A stretch of DNA of 5,257 nucleotides from an uncultured Pseudomonadales bacterium (GTDB lineage: Bacteria; Pseudomonadota; Gammaproteobacteria; Pseudomonadales; Pseudohongiellaceae): assembly GCA_938082955.1 (NCBI GenBank), contig CALKDE010000142.1:1-5257 (forward strand). The letters are read 5' to 3'. Shown here in pieces: positions 1-5,257 of this stretch. Under the pieces are notes generated by a model that did no database searches, was not told the origin of the DNA, and worked only from the letters and a program-made list of their open reading frames with translations. Position 1 is the first letter of the stretch. Each line of letters starts with the position of its first letter. The position numbers and the translations under genes were made by a program.

Positions 1-287
1 GAGATCACGATACCCATTACCAACCCCGAGAGATAGCTGCTGAATTTCACTAGCCGGGTCGAGATCAGGCCGAGTAATTTAACCACTTGCAAAACTCTAA
101 CGGTCTCTACATTTTGGATGATATTTACCCCGTTGAGCAGCTGTCTTTGTGCTTCGCTGTATTGCTCGGGACGAATTTCAGGTGAAATCCTCTGGATGCT
201 CCTTATGTCAGCGCAACCTTGATCAATCGAAGCTCGCATGCCTTCTTGATTCAGATGTGTGAGATAAATTTCCAATCTTTGAATAAT
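1..287 (-). pseudogene. Probable frameshifted continuation of the upstream minus-strand gene, partial
   Basis: On the minus strand this frame is open from just after a TGA at 288-290 to the window edge, more than 90 codons without a stop. It overlaps the end of the 105-residue ORF by about 37 bases. Its first ATG (237-239) has AGAAGG only one base before it, too close for a normal ribosome binding site, and no better start is visible. The simplest reading is that one insertion or deletion between 251 and 287 split a single gene. The encoded segment reads I-Y-L-T-H-L-N-Q-E-G and continues as a plausible helical, later hydrophobic, protein. The alternative is a separate overlapping gene translated by coupling. 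No family is recognised, and the 3' end lies outside the window. Confidence 0.45.
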
Positions 288-568
288 TCAGAGCAAGCGG
301 CGATTTGTGCCAAACAGAAAAGCTGAGCCAATTCCCTAGTGGGAACCGCGTTATCGCTTATTCCATCATCCTTCATTAGAGAATGTACAATTTTCTGATG
401 CTTGGAATCTTTATTCAGGGTTTTCAGATAGCTATCGTAGTGTTCGAATTGCCTGATAAGGCTATCAAAACATGGGCTCATTGCTATTGCAGCAAAAGCA
501 TCAGCTTCCAGGGCATAGGCAGACGCAAGTTGCTGGCCTGAGAACGATGCCCAATGGTTCTGTGTCAT
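251..568 (-). CDS. Hypothetical protein, N-terminal part of a probably frameshifted gene
   Basis: I do not recognise this 105-residue product. The start is well supported: reading on the minus strand, AAGGAG lies 9 bases before the ATG, a near-ideal ribosome binding site. The protein is soluble-looking, with no signal peptide or membrane segment. It has an alanine-rich stretch around residues 15-30, a charged stretch around residues 43-70 and a hydrophobic helix around residues 80-93. The frame stops at 251-253, but another frame on the same strand is already open from 287 and continues past the window edge, so the natural product was probably longer. The gene points away from the halogenase and shares no obvious operon with anything in the window. 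Its base composition is intermediate (29 of 60 G+C in 301-360). I am fairly sure translation starts here, but unsure whether the gene is intact. Confidence 0.6.
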   Translation of the reverse strand: MTQNHWASFSGQQLASAYALEADAFAAIAMSPCFDSLIRQFEHYDSYLKTLNKDSKHQKIVHSLMKDDGISDNAVPTRELAQLFCLAQIAACSELFKDWKFISHI

Positions 569-649
569 TGCTTGAGGCTCCTTCTCTTTATTCTAGAAAT
601 TGATTTCAGTAGCCTTGGCTGCCTTTTGGGCATCTTTATTTAGAGTTAA

Positions 650-925
650 GCTAGCGCTAACGCGACTGCTCAAATCGAAGACTACCATCGATTCACGGAA
701 CCAGCACATGTATTTTGTAGGAAAGGATATGTGCATGATGCCTTACTGTCTAGATGGAACTGGGAAGAGTGATTCAAGCACTGGATAGGTTAATGTTGCC
801 GCAGTTTGGAGAGAGTTTCAGCTTATTACTGGGGCTGGCTGGAGATTGCCCCTGGCAAAGAAGTTCTAGACTTAGAGGGAAGTAGCTTTTACTCTACTTA
901 TACGCAAACGAGGGAGCGAAGATAG
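650..925 (+). pseudogene. Possible decayed coding relic with two internal stops
   Basis: One frame runs from 650 to a TAG at 923-925, broken only by TGA at 770-772 and TAA at 791-793. It has no ATG, GTG or TTG at its beginning. The open blocks have protein-like composition: the first contains I-E-D-Y-H-R-F-T-E-P-A-H-V-F and the last contains Y-Y-W-G-W-L-E-I-A-P-G-K-E, both rich in aromatic and charged residues. I recognise no family. It may be the remains of a gene lost around the halogenase insertion, or a chance frame; the evidence is residue composition only. Confidence 0.22.
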
Positions 926-940
926 ACTATGCCATTCCCT

Positions 941-973
941 TTGATTTGATTAGATTTATTTATTATCTAAATT
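941..973 (+). promoter_or_regulatory. Possible halogenase promoter in an A+T-rich tract
   Basis: A TTGATT at 946-951 is followed 16 bases later by TAAATT (968-973). Each agrees with the sigma-70 consensus only in part (TAAATT at four of six positions), and other pairings, such as TATTAT at 961-966, are possible. The position, about 85-120 bases before the halogenase start, is reasonable. The tract is so A+T-rich that chance matches are expected, so this is weak support. Confidence 0.25.
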
Positions 974-1058
974 CATAAAAATTTGTACTCAAGATTAAGG
1001 CCTAACCAACCTGAACCGCTAAATTAGAGCCGCACTATTTATTATTGGCGAGGAAATA

Positions 1059-2555
1059 ATGAACGATTTGAAAGTAAAAAATATTGTGATCCTAGGTGGT
1101 GGAACTGCAGGCTGGATGACGGCCAACGTGTTACAAAAAAAATGGCAGCACCTTGGAATAAAAATCACCTTAATTGAATCACCTGATATCGGCGTTATTG
1201 GAGTTGGCGAAGGGTCTACTCCACTCCTAAAAGTTTTTTTGGATTCTTTGGATATCAGCGAGTCTGAGTGGATGCCAGAATGCAATGCAACTTATAAAAA
1301 TGGAATAAGTTTTAAGAACTGGTCAACGGTCTCTGGCTATGAAGAGTACTTTCACCCTTTCCCATGCGGCCTTGATTCACTGACATTTAACTATCATTAC
1401 AATAATGCAACTCAGCGCCGAAAAGGGGTTGATGTCATAGCTAATCCTAATCGTTTTTCCTTAATGGCAAGTTTAACGGAAAAAAAATTGGCGCCAATTC
1501 CATCAGAAAACTTTCCATTTAATTTTCAATATGGCTATCACTTCGATTCTATATTGCTTGGAAAATTCTTACGAAAAAAAGCGGTTGAACGTGGTATCAA
1601 TCACATTCAGGGAACCGTCGAAAGTGTTGCACAAAATTCGAATGGTGATATAAGTTCTTTAAAACTTAGCAATGGTCAGACGTTTTCTGCTGATTTTTTT
1701 GTTGACTGTTCCGGCTTTACTTCAATTCTTCTGGAAAAAACCTTAAAGGTGCCCTTTATTAGTTTCTCAGATAACCTGTTTAACGATTCTGCCATTGCAC
1801 TTCCGACCGAAATTGATCCACATATACCATCGGAAACTTTATCGACGGCACTAACGAATGGCTGGGCATGGCAGATACCGCTGACTAATCGTTTTGGCAA
1901 TGGGTATGTTTATAGCTCACAATATTGTACTCAAGATGAGGCTGAGAAAGAGCTAAGAGCACACTTGGGAATTCTAGATGATGACATCGAAGCTCGCCAT
2001 CTAAAAATGAAAGTTGGCAAGACACAAGTGTCTTGGCGTAACAATTGTGTGGCTGTCGGGCTTTCTCAAGGTTTCATAGAACCATTGGAAGCAACAGCTA
2101 TACAATTTATATACGCTACGATTGAGCAATTTGCCATAGCATTTGAGGAAGGGGGATTTACCAACCAACATAAGGATGAATTCAACCAGCGCGTGAATAT
2201 GAATTTTGAAGGTATTCGAGACTACATAGTTTTACATTATAAAACTAATTCAAGAAGCGATAGTCAGTATTGGATAGACAACCGAGAAAATAAAAATATT
2301 TCAAACAACTTGGAAGCTATGCTTAATTGTTGGTACAACATACAAAACTTGGAAGCAGAGTTAAAACGTCTTAATATAGCAACTTACTATACACATAGGT
2401 CTTGGAACTGCTTGCTCTCAGGAATGGGACTATTCCCAGCTAAAGAAAACCTAACTCCTGCTGATGCAAAGAAAGCCCAATCTGATCTCAAATATGTTGA
2501 TAATTTTATTGATCGCTGCGCTATGAATTTTAAACCTCATGAAGAAATGCTATGA
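1059..2555 (+). CDS. Flavin-dependent tryptophan-halogenase family protein
   Basis: The 498-residue protein belongs to the PrnA/RebH-type flavin-dependent halogenases. These use FADH2, O2 and halide to make hypohalous acid, which a lysine directs onto an aromatic substrate; a separate flavin reductase supplies FADH2. Visible features are the FAD-binding GGGTAGW (residues 13-19), GVGEGSTP (48-55), K80 in N-A-T-Y-K, aligning with PrnA K79, DCSG (216-219), the family signature W-A-W-Q-I-P (269-274), and F-I-E-P-L-E-A-T-A (339-347), where E344 aligns with PrnA E346. In that loop the usual Ser and Gly of F-x-x-P-x-x-S-x-G are both Ala. The length is somewhat shorter than PrnA. GAGGA (1050-1054) lies 4 bases before the ATG. 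The gene stands alone, with no reductase or transporter nearby, and is A+T-rich (18, 21 and 27 G+C in three sampled 60-base lines), suggesting transfer. The family assignment is firm; the substrate and whether it is free tryptophan are unknown. Confidence 0.93.
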   Translation: MNDLKVKNIVILGGGTAGWMTANVLQKKWQHLGIKITLIESPDIGVIGVGEGSTPLLKVFLDSLDISESEWMPECNATYKNGISFKNWSTVSGYEEYFHPFPCGLDSLTFNYHYNNATQRRKGVDVIANPNRFSLMASLTEKKLAPIPSENFPFNFQYGYHFDSILLGKFLRKKAVERGINHIQGTVESVAQNSNGDISSLKLSNGQTFSADFFVDCSGFTSILLEKTLKVPFISFSDNLFNDSAIALPTEIDPHIPSETLSTALTNGWAWQIPLTNRFGNGYVYSSQYCTQDEAEKELRAHLGILDDDIEARHLKMKVGKTQVSWRNNCVAVGLSQGFIEPLEATAIQFIYATIEQFAIAFEEGGFTNQHKDEFNQRVNMNFEGIRDYIVLHYKTNSRSDSQYWIDNRENKNISNNLEAMLNCWYNIQNLEAELKRLNIATYYTHRSWNCLLSGMGLFPAKENLTPADAKKAQSDLKYVDNFIDRCAMNFKPHEEML

Positions 2556-2949
2556 GAGCATAAGAAGCGGAATTCTCAGGGTTGGCTAGACACAAAATAG
2601 CGTTAAGTTGTAACTCTATGAGAGATGTTTATGAAAGGACTGGGAAGTCCAGTGGGTTCGACTCCTGCCTCTTAACCATTACCGTCCATAATCTCTCCTG
2701 TGGCTCTTCAGCCCTCGATAGCTCTATATAGCTGCACCCTAACCCTGTTTCCTAGTAACCGCCCAGTGAGCACCCCACACCCGGAGTACACCCCAGATTA
2801 GTCAGGATAGTTTCATTGCTCCCCTACACATACTATTGTCTAAGTTGTGACAAACTTTGATCGAAATTATAGAAGTGTTTGCATTTGATCTAACTTTGTT
2901 GAATGGGAATGACGGATGTATGTATCAGTGACGGGAATTAAAACAAAGC
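2556..2949. other. Intergenic region of mixed relics, no protein gene
   Basis: No supported protein-coding frame was found in this roughly 390-base stretch on either strand. It contains a tRNA-like 3' end (2603-2678) and, at its right edge, the sequence leading into the IS3 transposase fragment. No factor-independent terminator follows the halogenase: the only clear hairpin nearby (GGACT/AGTCC, 2637-2650) lacks a T tract. A small symmetric site, TTGTGACAA (2845-2853), is present but has no recognised regulator. Confidence 0.55.
2603..2678 (+). pseudogene. tRNA-like remnant: T-arm and CCA end
   Basis: GGTTCGACTCC at 2655-2665 matches the conserved tRNA T-arm/B-box pattern GGTTCGANTCC exactly. 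The stem GTGGG (2652-2656) can pair with CCTGC (2664-2668) across the seven-base loop TTCGACT, using two G-T pairs. A CCA follows at 2676-2678. TTAAG (2603-2607) could pair with CTTAA (2671-2675) as part of an acceptor stem, giving about 76 bases, close to tRNA size. It does not fold into a proper tRNA: there is no discriminator base in register, and the hairpin GGACT-GGGA-AGTCC (2637-2650) has only a four-base loop, so it cannot be a normal anticodon arm, though it could be the variable arm of a class II tRNA. The best reading is a decayed tRNA gene or the tRNA-end footprint of an integrated element. Chance is possible. Confidence 0.35.
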
Positions 2950-3203
2950 ATGAGTCGTAGAGGCAACTGCTGGGACAATACGCCAATGGAGAAGTTCTTC
3001 AGGCGTTTTAAGACTGAGTGGATGCCTTCGATAGGCTACCGATCATTTGTTGAAGTAAAGTTTGCGGTGAACAATTACATTACTGGTTTAACCATAAGTT
3101 GGTGGCCAATATTACTTGAACACTGTACTTATCCAGCCGAACGAGTAGTATTCTAGAGCCCACAATAATTCAAATTCGACTAGTTGTACTTACCTATTAG
3201 GCA
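2837..3203 (+). repeat. Possible outer ends of the IS3 remnant (imperfect inverted repeat)
   Basis: TGTCTAA at 2837-2843 and TTAGGCA at 3197-3203 are inverted copies agreeing at six of seven positions, and they bracket the transposase fragment. Some weaker similarity continues inward on both sides (GTTGTGACAA against AGTTGTAC). If real, the element has shrunk to about 367 bases by internal deletion. No flanking target-site duplication is evident, and a seven-base match is easily found by chance, so this is speculative. Confidence 0.2.
2929..3156 (+). mobile_element. IS3-family transposase remnant (C-terminal part of OrfB)
   Basis: The frame open after a TGA at 2929-2931 carries the hallmark end of IS3-family OrfB integrase-type transposases: S-M-S-R-R-G-N-C-W-D-N, then P-M-E-K-F-F, then L/F-K-T-E-W, a G-Y-R-S-F block and N-Y-I-T-G. 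Counting from the ATG at 2950, E14 (in P-M-E) is the last acidic residue of the DDE triad. The upstream half with both catalytic aspartates, and OrfA, are missing. The expected Y-Y-N-x-x-R-P-H segment after I-T-G is absent; another frame at 3087-3119 reads F-N-H-K-L-V-A-N before a stop, so the tail is probably also damaged, although P-A-E near 3136-3144 fits the family's end. The full family protein is around 270-300 residues, so this piece cannot transpose. The ATG at 2950 is just an internal methionine. Confidence 0.85.
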
Positions 3204-3212
3204 GTAGTTCCA

Positions 3213-4058
3213 TTGACAGTCATAACAGAAAATACCGGCGACTCAAGCCAATTGAGCAATAACGGTGATGCTCTTTACCGTTTCTCCAGTCGAGCCTTGC
3301 TTGTCATCGTCTGGACTAGCTCCTTCATTTTCGGCCTCTATATTCTTGCCAACTACGCGGCGGCGTATTTCGAGAATGACATGCTGCGCTGGAATAATGT
3401 GCTACCGGAGATTTATGATCCGAGCCAGCCACAGGCCTCTGTGGGCATTGGCCTGCACTTCGCAGCCGGTGGCTTGATCTTGGTCCTCGGCGGCATGCAG
3501 CTAATCGAACCAATACGCAGCAACTACCCGCGCGTACATCATTGGACCGGTCGACTCTATATCTTCCTGTCAATGGTTGCTGCGATTGGGGGATTATCGT
3601 TCATCGCTATCAAAGGCACCGTCGGCGGGCTGGTAATGGACATCGGCTTCAGCTTGTATGGCATCTTGATGTTTGTGGCCGCCGTGCAGACCGTGCGCTA
3701 TGCCATGGCACGGCAACTCTTGGACCATCAGGCCTGGGCCTGGCGCCTCTATGCGCTAGCTATCGGTTCATGGCTCTATCGTATGGATTATGGCCTGTGG
3801 CTGATCCTTACTGACTGGGTAGGCCACACTGAAGAATTCGATGGCTGGTTCGATCACATCATGGCCTTCTTCTTCTACATTCCCAATCTACTCATCGTGG
3901 AGCTAATGATCCGCGCCCGATCTCAAGAGAGTAGCAAGCAGTTGCTAGCCGCCGCTTCGGTGACAATGCTCTGCTGTGGCCTGCTCTTAGTGACAGCCAC
4001 CTGGGGGTTCGCACGAGTGGCTTGGTTGCCGGCTATCGCAGATTTTCTATTTAGCTAG
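3213..4058 (+). CDS. DUF2306 family multi-pass membrane protein
   Basis: The 281-residue protein resembles DUF2306 (PF10067), a family of bacterial inner-membrane proteins without an established function. About seven membrane segments are visible, roughly at residues 28-49, 77-97, 113-133, 138-160, 174-195, 214-233 and 246-270. The first is preceded by a polar tail of about 27 residues. Two family-type motifs are present: H-H-W-T-G-R-L-Y (109-116), ending a loop after helix 2, and D-H-Q-A-W-A-W-R-L-Y-A-L-A (171-183) before helix 5. The start is a TTG at 3213: an in-frame TAG at 3198-3200 closes the frame upstream, and no ATG occurs until residue 57, inside the first loop. The ribosome binding site is poor (only AGG at 3199-3201). 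The gene begins some 57 bases after the IS3 remnant's stop. G+C is high (36 of 60 in 3661-3720), unlike the halogenase. Confidence 0.8.
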   Translation: MTVITENTGDSSQLSNNGDALYRFSSRALLVIVWTSSFIFGLYILANYAAAYFENDMLRWNNVLPEIYDPSQPQASVGIGLHFAAGGLILVLGGMQLIEPIRSNYPRVHHWTGRLYIFLSMVAAIGGLSFIAIKGTVGGLVMDIGFSLYGILMFVAAVQTVRYAMARQLLDHQAWAWRLYALAIGSWLYRMDYGLWLILTDWVGHTEEFDGWFDHIMAFFFYIPNLLIVELMIRARSQESSKQLLAAASVTMLCCGLLLVTATWGFARVAWLPAIADFLFS

Positions 4059-4153
4059 AGTGCGTTTAGCACAAATTTCCCCCGACCAATTCAATACGGC
4101 TACATTTTTAATGCTGACCGCATTTCTTTAACCCATCCTGTCCAGATAGTGTT

Positions 4154-4183
4154 TTTACTCTCCTCTTTTTGCTTTAGTATAGA
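4154..4183 (+). promoter_or_regulatory. Possible promoter for the molybdenum hydroxylase gene
   Basis: TTTACT (4154-4159) and TATAGA (4178-4183) are separated by 18 bases and each match four of six sigma-70 consensus positions; TAGTAT at 4175-4180 is an alternative -10. The site is about 35-60 bases before the ATG at 4217, and a T-rich tract lies between the two boxes. It is plausible in position but modest in quality. Confidence 0.35.
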
Positions 4184-4216
4184 GCGTAATCTCTCTGACA
4201 ATACGGCGGAACGACC

Positions 4217-5257
4217 ATGGTCTATTCACTCATCGGTAAGAATTTTACGCCACCGGATGTTCACGGCAAGGTAAACGGCAAGGCCAAATATGCAGAGGAT
4301 TTCAAGGTTGAGGGCATGCTCTATGCACGTCTGCTCACCAGCCCGGTTCCTCATGCCCGCATTCGAAGAATCGATACCAGCGCTGCGTTACAAATGGAAG
4401 GCGTTGTAGCCGTGCTTACGGCAGACGACGTCCCCAGCCCCGAGGGTGTTGCTAATCATATTCTGACCAACGAACCTGCTTATGTGGGAGATCCTATTCT
4501 CGCGGTAGCCGCGGTTGACGAGAAAACCGCCGAAGATGCAATCGCGGCCATCACCTTTGAGTTCGAAGCACTGCCTTTTACGGTAGATCCGCTGACTAGC
4601 CTGCGCCCCGATGGCCCCGACGCTCGCACTCAAGGGAATGTGGGTAATTCATCTATAAGAGAAGGCATTCGCTCCATTAAGTGGAGTGCTGCAGAATTTG
4701 CTACAGCCGGCGAAAATACCCTGCCGCAGGGGGAGGCTGCCGTAGAGTGGAGCGTGGGGGATTTGGAATCAGGGTTCAATGAAGCGGCATTCGTCATCGA
4801 TGAGAGTTTTGTAACCGCCAGTCACTCCCATTTATCCATGGAGCCCCGCTCGGTGCTTTCCTATTGGGAAAACGGCAAGTGCTTTGTCTACGGGTCAAGT
4901 CAGAGTCAGAGTTTTCCAGTACCGGGGCTTGCGGCTTACATCGGTATCGCGCCAGAAGACCTGGTGTTCGTGGCCGAGTTCTGTGGCGGCGGTTTCGGAT
5001 CCAAAGGTGGCGCCTATCCGAGCATGTCTATTCCTGCACACATGGCACGACTGACAGGTAGGCCAGTTATGCTGCGCATCTCCCGAGAAGAAGAGTATTA
5101 CATTGGCTCCGCGCGGCATGGTTTTCAGGGCCATATAAAAATGGGCTTCCGCGAAGACGGCCGCATAACGGCGGCCGATCTGTATATCGTGCAGGACAAT
5201 GGCGCCAATGCGGGTTTTTCCGACTGGTTATCAGCCGGCGATGCCGTCTCTTTGGTG
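4217..5257 (+). CDS. Xanthine dehydrogenase/CoxL-family molybdopterin-binding subunit, 3' end outside window
   Basis: The frame stays open for 347 codons to the window end, about the first 45 percent of a protein family usually near 750-800 residues. This large subunit carries the molybdenum-cytosine-dinucleotide-type cofactor and hydroxylates aldehydes, N-heterocycles or similar substrates with water-derived oxygen. Visible features are the N-terminal G-K-x-x-Y-x-E-D-F domain start (21-29), P-H-A-R-I (45-49), the T-N-E-P-x-Y-V-G-D-P-I-L-A-V-A-A-V block (84-100), M-E-P-R (208-211), S-S-Q-S-Q-S (227-232) and the cofactor-binding G-G-G-F-G-S-K (257-263). No twin-arginine signal is present, so it is probably cytoplasmic. 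An in-frame TGA at 4196-4198 limits the start; GGCGGA (4205-4210) gives a weak ribosome binding site. The 2Fe-2S and FAD subunits are not seen and would be expected downstream. The catalytic glutamate lies beyond the window, so activity and substrate cannot be judged. Confidence 0.92.
   Translation, partial: MVYSLIGKNFTPPDVHGKVNGKAKYAEDFKVEGMLYARLLTSPVPHARIRRIDTSAALQMEGVVAVLTADDVPSPEGVANHILTNEPAYVGDPILAVAAVDEKTAEDAIAAITFEFEALPFTVDPLTSLRPDGPDARTQGNVGNSSIREGIRSIKWSAAEFATAGENTLPQGEAAVEWSVGDLESGFNEAAFVIDESFVTASHSHLSMEPRSVLSYWENGKCFVYGSSQSQSFPVPGLAAYIGIAPEDLVFVAEFCGGGFGSKGGAYPSMSIPAHMARLTGRPVMLRISREEEYYIGSARHGFQGHIKMGFREDGRITAADLYIVQDNGANAGFSDWLSAGDAVSLV

Larger units (their letters stand above)
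569..1058. other. 490-base divergent intergenic region without an intact gene
   Basis: This gap separates the minus-strand gene from the halogenase. Both strands were read. Only short frames without credible ribosome binding sites were found, including a 62-codon plus-strand frame starting at a TTG (600) that I regard as chance. The stretch 930-1000 is very A+T-rich and is the natural place for the halogenase promoter. The stretch 650-925 may hold a decayed coding relic, listed separately. No tRNA, terminator or clear operator is visible. Confidence 0.6.

Noticed and set aside
600..788. 62-codon plus-strand frame beginning at TTG
   Set aside because: It has no ribosome binding site and no recognised motif, and a different frame over the same bases looks more protein-like, so it is probably chance.
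1019..1285. 88-codon minus-strand frame over the halogenase start
   Set aside because: It lies opposite the start of a strongly supported gene and has no family resemblance; it is a shadow frame.
2601..2610. Integron attC-like core GTTAAGT after the halogenase
   Set aside because: It fits GTTRRRY, but no matching RYYYAAC core or paired arms were found upstream, so an integron cassette site is not supported.
2550..2624. Nine-base direct repeat CTATGAGAG at 2550-2558 and 2616-2624
   Set aside because: The flanking bases do not match, there are only two copies, and one overlaps the halogenase stop; it is too short to support a functional repeat.
4060..4080. Small hairpin GTGC-GTTTA-GCAC after the DUF2306 gene as a terminator
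   Set aside because: The stem is only four base pairs and is not followed by a T tract, so it does not qualify as a factor-independent terminator.
4864..5134. Overlapping frames on both strands inside the molybdenum hydroxylase gene
   Set aside because: The frame carrying the G-G-G-F-G-S-K motif is clearly the coding one; the others are by-products of its high-G+C codon use.

Overview
The window looks like chromosomal DNA from a Gram-negative proteobacterium, most likely a marine-type gammaproteobacterium. This is an inference from the gene families and base composition; no rRNA or other marker gene is present. It holds three convincing genes on the plus strand: a flavin-dependent tryptophan-halogenase-family protein (1059-2555), a DUF2306 membrane protein (3213-4058), and the first 347 codons of a molybdopterin-binding subunit of the xanthine dehydrogenase/CO dehydrogenase family (4217 to the window end). 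Between and beside them lie decayed pieces.

Region by region. 1-568 (minus strand) holds an unrecognised gene with a strong Shine-Dalgarno. Its frame stops at 251, while a second frame stays open from 287 to the window edge, so it is probably a frameshifted gene. 569-1058 is the divergent gap; it has no intact gene but carries a stop-interrupted reading frame that may be a relic. 1059-2555 is the halogenase. 2556-2949 has no protein gene but includes a tRNA-like 3' end (T-arm plus CCA). 2929-3156 is the carboxy-terminal part of an IS3-family transposase that has lost the rest of the element. 3213-4058 is the DUF2306 protein, starting at a TTG just after the IS remnant. 4059-4216 is a short leader with a possible promoter. 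From 4217 the large molybdenum-hydroxylase subunit runs off the end.

The halogenase is visibly A+T-richer than the two genes to its right: sampled 60-base lines contain 18-27 G+C against 36. Together with the IS3 remnant, the tRNA-like piece and the broken left-hand gene, this suggests a transferred segment set into a higher-G+C backbone. The genes do not form one pathway. The halogenase has no flavin reductase, transporter or biosynthetic partner in view. The molybdenum hydroxylase presumably has its 2Fe-2S and FAD partners outside the window. The most interesting item is the halogenase: it keeps the FAD-binding motif, the catalytic lysine, the WxWxIP signature and the active-site glutamate, but departs from the usual F-x-x-P-x-x-S-x-G loop.
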